A stretch of 64,000 nucleotides of DNA. Source: Massariosphaeria phaeospora. Lineage: Eukaryota; Ascomycota; Dothideomycetes; Pleosporales. The DNA lies in the NCBI GenBank assembly GCA_011032825.1, contig JAADJZ010000010.1:1116001-1180000 (forward strand), read 5' to 3'. Numbering within the stretch: position 1 is the first letter of the stretch; every line of letters begins with the position of its first letter. Positions 51,888 through 62,469 of this stretch are shown in pieces. Both the position numbers and the translations under genes were made by a program. The notes beneath the pieces are model-generated. The model saw only the letters and a list, made by a program, of their open reading frames with translations. It was not told where the DNA came from and made no database searches.

Positions 51888-53622
51888 ACCAGGTTCGTTC
51901 TAGGTGGCGGGTAGGGAGGTGGGATTGCGAGTTGAATACTGTTGTTGTCGGGTGCGGGGTTGAGGGGATTCAGAGGAGTATGAGGGAGTTGGTAGGACGG
52001 GGTTGAAAGAAGTACAGAACGAGAAGAGAAACTTGGGATTGGTAGCTTTTTACTAAGACTAGAAGGAAGTTAGCAATTGGAAGCTGTGTAATACATTAGA
52101 AATGATGGCGAATCAGTTCAATTGTGCCGCGGTTATGGTAGCTAGCTAGCTCTCTGTCTCTCGAAGAGCGGGAAGGCTCTTTTGGGAGAGCTCCTATCCT
52201 AACTCAGATCGTACACGTTGACAGCTAGACGATCCAGTAGATGTGATAGGCTGTAACAGGGATATGTTCAGGTCTGATGGAACTAAAGGAGGCATTGCCC
52301 CGCACGCGCTGTGGTCGAGAGTTGAGATCGGAGAGGTGCTCGGTAATGGGCGATGTGGGGCAAAGGCGGCCCACGCGTGAGATGTGGTGAGGTCAACACA
52401 TCCTGGCTCGCGTTCCCTCAAGCCCTGGAGTCTTTCAGTTTCGAAGGATTCAGATACTAGTTGCTGCCACGTGCCATACATAGCGCCCCGGACGCTGAAT
52501 GTAGGCGGATTCTCATGCGCTCAAAGAACTAAACATGACCTTGATATTTACTGATCTCGGACGGGACGGGCCGATAGAAGAGCCTCTGAAGCGAGATAAA
52601 CCACTCATGGCGACGGATGAGCACCGGCGTGCTAATGATGATCGTACAGTTTGTTCCGCGGGTCGTCGGGCATTACTGCAGAGGGTGTTGACTTGCATTT
52701 GGGCCATGCCAAGATAGTATGCAGCTGCACGTAACGGTAACCTATTAGGCGGTATTAGTCTCGTTAGGAAGGAAACATTACTTGTAGAGGAAAGTCCTAC
52801 CTTGCTTTAACTCATTGGCCGTTCGTGTATCGACTGTACCAGCGCTCGGAGACAGGCTAAGTTCGAGAAGCGGCAGAACTAGGTGTACAGCCCCGGATAC
52901 GGGTTTGACGCACCTCATGAGTTTCAGAATGTGTTGATGTTGATGCGTGTAGGTCGCAAGCGAAGACGGTGGGGCTGCGAACGACTATAAGTGAAAAAAC
53001 AGCAATGAGTCAGACGAGAAACGAGGATAAGAGGATTGGGAGTCTTCAAAGAGAGAGGAATGTAACTCTTGTGATGCCTGGGGCAGGGACGCTGAACGCT
53101 GATTCAAGAATGGTCGCCTTTAGTCCATTAACATGCCGACGTCCCCAAGTAACACCAACGGTGGCTGGAGACTCAGTATTGTCTTGTCTGAAATTAGCCT
53201 GAAGTGCACATATGTCACTAGCTGCAGGTACGACGCAATACATGCAAGAGTGTGAAGTTGAAATCATCCATATTGTTCCGAGCGTTTGCATACGCTTCGC
53301 AGATTCCTGTCCAATGCGCCTATAACCTTCCTACCGACCAGCTGCCTCCACGGAAAGGGAATAGAAAGATGTAAACTAGACGTAAATCCCCGATGAGAGA
53401 ATCCTCGCGTAAATACGCCATTTCGCGTCGACATTGGAAAAGCCAGACAGAAAGATAATCAGAGATAGAATCCCTGGCTTTAAGAAATGCAAGTCGGAGT
53501 AAATGATAGTACAAGAGTCGTGTTGATGCGCCGTTACCCGAGAAACTGCGAAGTGACATCGTCGTTCACATTCTCAGGCCATTGAATGCGGCAATAACGG
53601 ACCGGTAGAGTAGCGGACCCGT
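51888..53622. other. Intergenic region, no gene seen
   Basis: 1.7 kb with scattered short frames on both strands (for example 52194-52481 and 53320-53559, minus). A TAGCTAGCTAGCTCTC run lies at about 52139-52153. None of the frames has a domain or splice support. Confidence 0.5.
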
Positions 53623-54184
53623 TTAGGCATTGTTCTTGGGGTTCTCGGACGAAGTCTTCCACTGCATTTACGCGTTAGTTTCAGCGCAATAACACCGGAC
53701 TCCGGCAGCGCCCAAGAGAACACAACGAATTTGAGGAAAATGATTGGAAGTAAGTTGGGCCCGAAAAGTCAAGGTGAAGTTGAGCAAAAGTGCGTCCGGA
53801 CACAAAGACACGTAGCGGGATAGAGAAGAGCGTTTTGACCTACCTGCTTTCCGAGCTCTTTTTGCTGCTCCTTGAAATCCAGGTGCTTGTACTTGGAGCG
53901 GTTCTCTTTGACTGTCATATTCAGTTAGCTGCCATGTATAATACCGATTTCATGTGGAGCAAACGCGTCGAAAAACGCGCTTTGGACGCGTTTCTCAGCT
54001 CAAAGTTGCAATACAAGAGGCGCAACTCACAGTAAGCTTGCATCTTGACCATGGCATTCCTCGCGTTCGTCTTCCTGACGCCCTTTGACTTGCCGGCCGC
54101 CTTCTTGACGCCAGCACCAGCACCAGCACCAGCGCCGTTGGCTTTGGCTCTGGGGGTGGCTGCTTTGGCGGTAGTTGGGGCCAT
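53623..54184 (-). CDS. Small HMG/YABBY-like basic protein
   Basis: Exons 54031-54184, 53844-53911 and 53623-53661 give 86 residues. The N-terminal part is Ala/Lys/Gly-rich with GAGAGAGAG (from a CAGCAC DNA repeat) and KKAAGKSKGVRKT. The rest forms a short HMG-type helix array: NARNAMVKMQAYFKEN, SKYKHLDFKEQQKELGKQWK, then SSENPKN, resembling fungal mini-HMG (YABBY-like) proteins that read ...KELGxxWKxSPENPKN. It is likely a chromatin-binding protein. The second intron (182 nt) is long for this window. The last exon of 13 codons is chosen because it restores W-K-x-S-x-ENPKN. Homologues usually carry Tyr-Asn-x-Phe where this one has Asn-Ala-Met-Val, so DNA binding could be altered. Confidence 0.75.
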
Positions 54185-54884
54185 TTTGAAAGGTGGCTTA
54201 GATTTGTGGTTTAATTTAGATGGAGGTAAGCGGTGGAGCAGTAGAAAGTAGAAGTTCGATGAGTGAGGAATCGAACGCGTCAGAGATCAGAGCGGATGGA
54301 GGGCAAGTTATTGACTTTCAACAACAGGAAGTCGCGCTAGTAGCGCCCCGATAGGGTTAGCGTGTATTCCCTTCTGGAGTGACTTATTCTAGAACAAGCG
54401 GTGCCTGATTGGAGGCTGAAACACGGTACAAATTGCATACCCCCATGCTGTGCCTCCTAACTAATATAAATACCTGACACTGTTCTAGATTTTTGGTAAG
54501 CCCCACCAGGTCAAGTGGTAGAGTACAGCTGAATATGTACTGTTCATAAACCGCCTTAGCCCCGTGTAGATCAGGCTAGACAGACTAATCTTGCAATTGT
54601 TGGCACGAGGAGACATAAACGGAAATCGCTAAATCCCTTTGGGACGAGATACAGAGATAGAATGTTTGTGGTCCAGCGAGCGGTTGACTTGAGATCCCTG
54701 TAACACCACATTGCGGATGATTGCGTCCCGCAGAATAGTGCCGTACAATCGAGAAGAGGTCGAGCATTCCAAAAACCTGCGCTGTATCATCCTTACCCCG
54801 AGCCATACGCCTATGCCACGTGTGCGTATTGATGCTGCATTGTATTCTTTTCTGATTCTACAGTGCCCAGCAGAGCGTCTGCGG
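54185..54884. other. Spacer between HMG-like gene and Dap1-like gene
   Basis: Contains the promoter of the HMG-like gene and the 3' end of the Dap1-like gene. No tRNA or gene is found. Confidence 0.55.
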
Positions 54885-55507
54885 TCACTGCAGGGCAGCA
54901 GCAGCCTTGGCCTCGTCACTGCCCACAGGCACCAACTTGCCCACGACAAGGTACTTCTCGGAGAAGCGTTCCTCCCACCCCTGGAGAGCCTCCAGCTGTT
55001 CATTGTCTAGGTTGGTCAGGGTGTCCAGCGGGCCGTCCAAGTCTTCGGTCAGCATGTCCTCGTCGAAGCTGCCGCTTGCAAGACCGCGGCTAGCATCGTG
55101 GCCTGCGAAGTTGGCATACGGACCGCCCGGGCCATAGAAGTTCCTCCCGGCTGTGACGTCAAAGACGCGCCCGCGCACAGCTAGATAAACGGGCATGCCG
55201 TTCTGGCCATTGTAAGGGAACAACTCCGGCGGGGTGAAGGTGCGGAACACTGTGGCCGGCGGAGCGCGCGGAAGCGTCTGCGGCTTCGCGGGTTTGAGGC
55301 GGAGGTACACCAGGACGACGAAGAGGGAGAGGAGTACTAGGTTGATCGGAGTGACTGGAGAAGCAGCCCTAGGAGCGGCTGTGAGCTGGCTGGAAGACAG
55401 ATGTGGACTTTGCTATGCTTACGCCCCGGTAGCCGGAGGGAGGGAGGAGGCTGCGCAACGTTAGTGGACATGCATGACGAAGCTCATTGGCACTCACAAT
55501 CCGCCAT
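54885..55507 (-). CDS. dap1: Dap1/MAPR family cytochrome-b5-like heme protein
   Basis: Three exons: a 10-nt first exon (55498-55507, ATGGCGGATT), a 28-nt second exon (55423-55450) and 54885-55368; 173 residues. The intron-1 acceptor is strong (ACTAAC, TTGCGCAG). The second intron could also end at 55390 (33 nt), adding seven residues; 54 nt is the more normal length. A membrane anchor (INLVLLSLFVVLVYL) precedes the cytochrome-b5-like domain: FRTFTPPELFPYNGQ, VYLAVRGRVFDVTAGRNFY, GPGGPYANFAGHDASRGLA, LTNLDNEQLEALQGWEERF. The Tyr residues of GRNFYGPGGPY are the usual heme ligands of the MAPR group. Dap1 supports P450 enzymes such as lanosterol demethylase at the ER. Assignment is firm; exon 1 and 2 rest on phase and signals only. 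Confidence 0.9.
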
Positions 55508-56553
55508 CGCTGGGTCTCTGGATCACAGTGAAGACCGTGGAAGGTGCTCGCCTAGTGTTGAGCTTGTAGCTGGAGGTTCTCTGGAGTCTGCAGCCTGCCA
55601 ACAGAAAGACGTGCGGATTATTATTAGCGGGAGCGGGATGGTGTTAGCGGCAGGGCGGGGGGCCGATGATGCAACTCGCGGAGCTGACAGCAACACCAAC
55701 CACTGCTGGCGCCTGTTGTGCGTATCCACCAACCAACTGGCCGAACGTGGTAGACGCCGTTACGCCGTTACGCCGCTGTTTGTTTGACCCCTACGGTTGC
55801 ACCAAACTGTCACCCCGTCGTCGGGCAACAAGTTCATGCGTCGTTCGGCCCCCACGGCTGGAGCACTTCACTAACTCATAGACTGACTGCACGGGGACAG
55901 TATGGTTGTGCATACGCCGATGACAGCTGCCTCTCCGTAAACACCAGCGCCAGGACTGCTTTTGTCTTCGCGGATCCTTCTGAAACGTCGACATCGAGTC
56001 TGAAACCACAGCAGAACTGCTCATCTCGCTCCCTCATCTCGCCTCTTATTCGCCAACGCCGGACCCGCCCCAATCCAGCGGAAACATACCTTCTTCGTCT
56101 CTGTCGAACCGTCGCAGGCGCTCTGGAGGCTCTCCGACACATCGCTCAAGAGCAAAACCTGGAGCTGCTGCCGCTGCGCCTCAAAACGCGGTCGCTGTGC
56201 TGATCCTGGCACCGCTCCTTCAGCTCGCTTCCCACCGTACATCTGACACGTTCTTTCTTTGATCTTCACGGGGCCTTCCTTTCTTCCTCGACACATAGAA
56301 CGACACTCAGCAGTAGCCTGTCTGTTCCTTCACGTCTAATTCCTAATCGGTATGTATCTCATGTCTGCGGTTTCTTCTCTCACCTGTCTGGACCTTGGAC
56401 CACCTCTTATTCTTGGAATCCGCATTGTCACTCTCACTGGCCCAATCGCCATTTCTATCCAAGGCCCATACATCCATACAGCTTTCCAGTTAGCCTCTAC
56501 TTTGATTCCCCTACATATTCACCGTCTCAAACTCTCACGCCCCGCATTCTACC
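55508..56553. other. Divergent promoter region, Dap1-like (-) and Pmp3-like (+)
   Basis: Roughly 1 kb with CT-rich segments near the plus-strand start. A duplicated ACGCCGTTACGCCGTTACGCCG sits at about 55753-55773. No gene is supported; the overlapping frames at 55784-56203 lack domains. Confidence 0.5.
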
Positions 56554-57036
56554 ATGCCCGAGCCAGGATTAGGATCAGTGGCCCTCCCCAAGAACTCGGT
56601 GGCCAGGATCATTGGTCTACTTCTTCTGAGCCTCGTGATACCACCACTTGCGTTGTATCTGGATGGCGCCACGAGTCTTACCATCCTCATTGACGCCTTG
56701 TTCTATTTCACCCTCCTTTGGCCAATATCTGCCGCAATCGCTTTTGGGTATATCTTGCGATCGAAAAAGCGTCGAAATATGTCGCGTCCAGCAAGATACC
56801 GACTTTGGGTCCAGAACCCCCCTGGAACGGCTCCACATGAGGCTCACAATTCTGCCACCACCCCTAAACCTGCAGAGCTGGACTCCCCACCGGCACCTGT
56901 TCCGGATCTACCTATGTCATTACCTGTTCTGGAGAATCCCATGGTGTTGCCTGCTCCTAAGACAACTGCACCTACCCTTATCTCAGAGGACCCGTTCAAG
57001 GACCCAGACAAGCCGCTTCGGGATCCGCTTACTTAG
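56554..57036 (+). CDS. Pmp3-like two-TM protein with long Pro-rich tail
   Basis: Single frame, 160 residues from MPEPGLGSVALPKNS. Residues 19-36 and 42-68 form two hydrophobic helices (RIIGLLLLSLVIPPLALYL and LTILIDALFYFTLLWPISAA), matching the Pmp3/UPF0057 plan with its IPPLALYL motif. Standard Pmp3 is about 55 residues; here a 90-residue tail rich in Pro, Ala and Thr follows, ending FKDPDKPLRDPLT. Pmp3 proteins sit in the plasma membrane and affect ion tolerance. The next gene starts only 86 bp on. The gap has a good branch and acceptor (GCTAACAG, TTTGCGCAG at about 57093-57113), so the two might be one transcript or the second gene may have a leader intron; I found no donor that joins them in phase. 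Confidence 0.65.
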   Translation: MPEPGLGSVALPKNSVARIIGLLLLSLVIPPLALYLDGATSLTILIDALFYFTLLWPISAAIAFGYILRSKKRRNMSRPARYRLWVQNPPGTAPHEAHNSATTPKPAELDSPPAPVPDLPMSLPVLENPMVLPAPKTTAPTLISEDPFKDPDKPLRDPLT

Positions 57037-57122
57037 TCACTTTGTATTGATTGTGATGTGCGAGTATGACTTGATGAACGTCCATCGAATTGCGCTAACA
57101 GACGATTTGCGCAGACTTAATT

Positions 57123-59048
57123 ATGTGGAAACGGTTCCAGAGCCATGGACGGGAGAAAGACAAGCAGATTGGCAACCCGGTGCTTGTTGAAACTACCTAC
57201 GACGAAGATCAGCTTAGGAACACCCCACATGTGACGGACTTCGCCAGCCACCAGCCCGATACCTACCTTGGCTATGCTCCGCAATCTTCGTAAGCTATCA
57301 TTTGTCCCCGAGTCACACGTTTGTTGTTAACGAGTAATAGCAATTCTCTCGCACCACAAGACCCCCGCGACTATAGGGCTTCTGAGGTTCCCACAGTATC
57401 CTCAATCTACTCTCAACCATCACCCGAATTGAAAACACGTTACAAACCCACCACTACTTCACCGTCTAGCTACGAAGATATATCGCCACCTAGTTCTCCA
57501 GAAGCAGACCATCAACAACAGTCTGACGCCAGTCATCCGCGAAGGTTCCGCTCGATGCGCGACGTGTCTCCAGTAGACGAAAACCGAGGCCAGCACGCCG
57601 GCCCCCCTCTTCCTGGTAGCAATATTCCCGTTCTTCGTAAAGTCCATCCTAGCGTCCGCGACAAACTATCTACAGGTACTCAAAAATTCTGGGGAGGCAA
57701 AGTAGAGCCCAATGCTAAGGTGCGATGGGATGAATACTCCGGCGAACCTACTTCTGGCGACGCAGGGAAAGCAGGGCAAGTTAGTCCAGGCACATATGCG
57801 AAAGGTTCTCCGACGCCATCACCGTCAGGACCACAGCCTCTGGGCAATCATGTATCCGTTACTGGGCCTCAGGAGAGTTCAAGGGATAACTCGCGCAACC
57901 CATCTGGAGTTTCCGAACGTAACAATCGTTTCGGTACCAGACCTTCTCCAGTGGACACCACTACGAAGCCAGTGGAGCCTTGGAGTCGTGCTAGTGGACG
58001 AACAGAGATCGTTCAACCCTTCAAAGACCAGCCCTCTCAGCAACCCTTGAAGTTTCAGCGGAAGGCAGATGGTCGGAATGTTCCAGGACCAGGAAAGGGT
58101 GCGGCAACCTCGCTTGCAGGTGACGTTACTCGCACCCCTGTTCCGGCTGACACTGCCGCCGTCGCAGACGATCCCAAAAAACTTGGCCTGCACGAAGACC
58201 CCATCAAACCCGTTGTTCCGCTCAAGGTTGGAAGAAACTCTCCCCCTAGAACTGTCGCTTCTCCGACGTCGCCACACGTCCAGACATATCAGGCAGCTTA
58301 CTCATATCCGAGCCCTGTGACACCAACGAACAAACCATCTACTCTCGCAGGAGATAGCTCGGCGCAGCCATATTCCACGCCGTTGAATACGAAAATCGGG
58401 AGAGACTCGGTCGAGAGCACTCCCGACTCGACCATAGGCAAGGATCACGGCCCAACAAGTCGCTTTTCGTGGACTACGTATAACACCAGCACTACGTATC
58501 AACGATCTCCGCCACCATCGCCGCCACCGCCTATGCCAACGTCTCGAGTCCCGACTGAGCCCATATCCGCTGCCTCCTCTATACTAAACCGCCGACGCCC
58601 TGTTCCCACTTCAGATAAACTACCAGCGCGCAAACCTGTTCCCTCAACCGCTCGGACTATGATAACGGGCCCACCGTCCCCACGAGCAGAGTCTACGTTC
58701 TCCACTAACACCCAGAAGGCACTGCCGCGGCCACCTACCGAACTCACTGCTGCAGACCATATCGAGATCCTCGAGTCCCAGATGGAGGACCTACGAGTCA
58801 GACGCACCAATGTGCACCGGCTTCTGCAGGACTTGAACAACATGGCGCCGCCGAATCCACTAATCACGGATTTCAAGAAGATGAGGCTAGTTGAGCAGCG
58901 GAAGAAGGAGTTTGAGGACGCGTTGGCGGAAATCAAGCGCGAAGAGCATGATGTTGGGTTGAGGCTGCATCGAGCGTGGAGGAAAAGGGAGAAGGACGAC
59001 CCAAACGGCAGTGAGAGCTCGCTCTGGGTCCGGCGGGTTACTCGGTAA
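57123..59048 (+). CDS. Disordered protein with conserved C-terminal coiled coil
   Basis: Exons 57123-57289 and 57341-59048 join in phase 2 to 624 residues. It begins MWKRFQSHGREKDKQIGNP and has an early TYDEDQLRNTP segment. The middle 430 residues are Ser/Pro/Thr-rich and lack structure, apart from VRDKLSTGTQKFWGGKVEPN. The C-terminal 100 residues are conserved-looking and helical: AADHIEILESQMEDLRVRR, VHRLLQDLNNM, KKEFEDALAEIKREEHDVG, LRLHRAWRKREKDD, ESSLWVRRVTR. In my memory this end is shared by uncharacterised proteins across filamentous ascomycetes. The role is unknown; the layout fits a scaffold with a coiled-coil end. The 51-nt intron has a GTAAGC donor and AATAG acceptor. Confidence 0.82.
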
Positions 59049-59872
59049 CCGAAATGCGGTTATGGGAGCTGCAGGCTGTACGAAGTAGTGGACGTTGCTG
59101 GTGTACGGCGTGAAAATATTTCCTCCATGGGGTTGTGCAATCTGTATTGCGAGAACCACATCTGGGGATCCACGAGGAAACTTCAGGTGTTTATTAGACA
59201 CCTCTTTCCTGTCCCTTTCTCATCTTGTCCTGTGTATGAATAGACTCCTGCGTGTTAGCCATGATACCTACTTCATTCTATTTCCATCAGAATACGTGCT
59301 CAGAATCAATTGCAGTGCTTCCTAGAAGCTAACTCATTGACTTGGAAGACGTGGAGTGTCGGAATATGTAATCAATCTAACTTTGCCCTCCATGACACCT
59401 GCGTTCGCAGCAAGAGTGGAGTGGCACGTGAGTGGTTCTGTAAGGCTCCAAGGTTGATCCGCGCCCGATCACTAGCGTAGATTCGGCTAGCGCATGTCCT
59501 AGCGCGGGTCCGTGTATTTCTTCCCAGCGGCGACTTCACCTTCGCTCCGCCCGCACCTTCCCCCACCTACCACCGCTCCCCGCGACCTCGTCGCGCCCTA
59601 CTTCCATTGCCCCGCACCTCCCCTTCCTTCGCCGTGGTCAGCACAAGACCTACTCAGACTGCCCGCATCCCTCCTCCCTCCTCCCGTCCCCGTCGTCAGC
59701 GCAAGAGGCTGCCGTTAGGCGTGTCTGCTTCCTGTGTCTCCACTCCAGCCCTCAGGTTGAAGGGCAACACAGTCAGTAGCAGAGGCATCCATCTCTCACA
59801 ATCAGAAGTCGCGCACTGACAACACCCACTCCTATCCTTCCAATAGGGAGCAGTTCGAGAATCCGAGACACC
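59049..59872. other. Promoter and leader region of the PRP4 kinase gene
   Basis: CT/CCC-rich segment at about 59530-59700. A CCAATAG acceptor-like site at about 59840-59846, 26 nt before the ATG, suggests an intron in the 5' leader. No other gene is seen. Confidence 0.5.
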
Positions 59873-62469
59873 ATGGCATCGCGCGCGAACTACGCGTCGG
59901 AAGCCAGAAACCATAAGGCAAAACCGTACCACCATCCAGATAATGCCAGGTTTAACGGCTTAAACAGGCCTCGTGGCGGAAACGATCGGTCGTCTTACGA
60001 TTGTACTGTTTCCCGTAGCAGTCCCTCCGTGAATCCATCAAAGCTGACATGTCTAGGCCGCAAGCGACCCAACTTGAGCCGCTCGCCGAGTCCTTATTAT
60101 CACAAGAAACGACAACCGGCTCGTTCTGCGTCTCGTTCCCCCTCGCCGTACCGCAATCGTGTCCGCGATGACCGATCCCGCTCGCCAGAGCCGTTCCGTC
60201 ATAACCACAGCAATCAAGCGCCTCAATCGCGATCCTCGCAACCCATCCGCAACGTCTCTCCACGTCGCGGCCGACCGGATGATCGGTATCACTCAGATCG
60301 CGGTCGCAACGGAGAAGATCGTGGTCGCAATGGAGGAGATCGTGGTCGCAATGGAGGCGATCGTGGCCGGAACGGAGATCGCGGACGAAACGAGGATCGC
60401 CAGCAGTATCCGCGGTATGACAACAGCCGCCAGAAGCTAGACGACCGCGGCTATGCTCGCCCCGTCTCCTACGATAATGTTGACAATCCGAACCCGATCC
60501 CGGGCTTCGGCAACGTTCCTCACCAAGAGAATAACCTGTCGGGGGTTAGAGATGTTCGTAAACAATCGACCGGTATCGTTGTGCAGTCGAATGAGCATCG
60601 AGATGTCACAAAGTAAGTCGATCCCTCACTTTCTCACGCAATACTAATTATTAATTGTTCTAGCATGGCTGTCCAAGACGACTTCAATTACACATTGGAA
60701 CCAGCCGTGCCTGACGAGGCCCCATCCATTGAGGAGCGAGAGGAGAAAAGGCGTCGGTGGGCTGCGATGCGCACCGCCGCGCTTGAAGAGGAGAAGGCAA
60801 ATCTGCTGAAACAGGCACTCGTAGCGAATGCATCCGAGACCGTTACGCCTAGTGCCATGTCGCCAGCCGCGCAGTCGGAGACTACCATATCCCCAACCCT
60901 CTCACCTCGCATGTCGAATTCTGAATCGGTACCCGCCTCCCCAGACGTCGTTATTGTCGACAAACAAGGAGCCAGTGGGGAAGTTGCAGGTCAATCAGCG
61001 GCCGACTATGACCCCACGAATGATATGCTGGATGACCGGTATCGCGCTGAGATACAAGTGAAGCACTCTGAGATGCCATCCGATGCGTATACCGAGACGG
61101 ACCCCAAGCTGCTTTCAACCCTTCCTACCCAGAAAGTAGAATCCGCGAAGAAACTGAAAAAGGAATACGACATGTTTGATTTCGACAATGACGACGAAGA
61201 CGATGGAGACGAGGAGCCCATCGATGATGCAGCCAAGGGCAAGGTGCTCGACGCAAACCTACTCGACAACTGGGACGACCGGGATGCGTATTACAAGATC
61301 ATTAGCAACGAGCTTGTCAATAAGGGCAAATACAGGATGGTCAAGCAACTTGGCCGCGGTGTGTTCGCGAACGTGGCACAAGCCGTAGATGTCAATATCG
61401 AAGCTACAGATCCGGTCAACAAACTTGTCGCTATCAAGATGATCCGGAGGAACGACCTCATGAGGAAGGCCAGTTTAAAGGAAATCGAATTCGTCAAAAA
61501 AATAAACGAGGCAGATCCAGATGACAGGCGCCACTGTATTCGATTTCTGGGCTCATTCGACCATAAGCGCCATCTTTGTATCGTCTTTGAGCACATGTCA
61601 AAAAATTTGCGGGACCTTCTCAAGGAGGAGACAAATGGCCATGGGATTGCCCTCCCGGCTCTCAAGTCGTATGCGCGTCAGATGTTCAGTGGCCTCCAGC
61701 ACCTACTGGATTGCCAGGTTGTCCACCTTGACTTGAAGCCCGACAACATTCTAGTCTCTCTCGATAAGAAGACCGTTAAGCTATGTGATTTCGGTACCGC
61801 TGTCGACAAACGCGACGTTATAGAGCGTACCACGTATATGGTCAGCCGTTTCTACCGTGCTCCTGAGATTCTTTGGGGTATGGACATTGGCCATGGCGTT
61901 GATATGTGGGCCATTGGTTGTACGATCTATGAACTGTGGACGGGCACAATTCTCTTCCCTGGCAGGTCGAACAACCAGATGATTAAGTGCTTCATGGACT
62001 GTCTGGGTTGGCCCACTGAGAAGCTCCTCAAGAAGGGCGATCCGGTCCGAGTTGGGGATCATTTCGAAGCCGGACCTCCTCTAAAATTCATCAGCTGTGA
62101 GCTTGACGAATTGACCGGAAAGGTGTGTCTCCCTCCCTTGCTATAGAAACTAACATACCCCTTCCCCCTTGTCATAACAGCTAACTCATCGCTCAGAAAA
62201 CCATTCGGAAAATTGAACAACAGAAGAAGATTCCGCGTGACTTGAAAACTCGAGTGCACGACGCCGCTAAGACTATCGCCGGTGCTGGGCCCAACCCCGC
62301 TCACCTTAACGACTTCGCCCATCTCCTCTCACTCTGTTTGAACATGAACGTTGAAAAACGGATTCAGCCGAAGGAGGCTCTTGCCCACAAGTTCTTCGCG
62401 AACCAGCTCGCGCCGAGGATCCTGAAACCTACTATGGTCAGGCGTCCAGTTCGACCGGTCAAGAGGTAA
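59873..62469 (+). CDS. prp4: PRP4-type spliceosomal kinase (CMGC/DYRK family)
   Basis: Exons 59873-60612, 60664-62122 and 62197-62469 give 823 residues. The N-terminal 250 residues are Arg/Ser/Asp-rich with RSPSPYYHKK and RSRSPEPFRH, and a seven-residue repeat (DRGRNGG type). An acidic stretch (FDFDNDDEDDGDEEP) precedes the kinase. The kinase has LGRGVF at 476-481, VAIKMI with Lys505, HLDLKPDN with Asp603 and Lys605, CDFG with Asp622 and TTYMVSRFYRAPE with Tyr638. The insert NEADPDDRRHCIRF is diagnostic of PRP4/PRPF4B rather than Clk or DYRK. It phosphorylates U4/U6.U5 snRNP proteins such as Prp6 and Prp31 before spliceosome activation in the nucleus. The final codons AAG AGG TAA overlap a perfect donor GGTAAGC, so an alternative last exon is possible. 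Confidence 0.94.
60296..60395. repeat. 21-nt coding repeat (GRNGGDR type) in PRP4 N-terminus
   Basis: About five imperfect copies of a 21-nt unit close to GATCGTGGTCGCAATGGAGG, encoding DRGRNGG/DRGRNGE. Being a multiple of three, copy-number change would not break the kinase frame. Confidence 0.85.
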
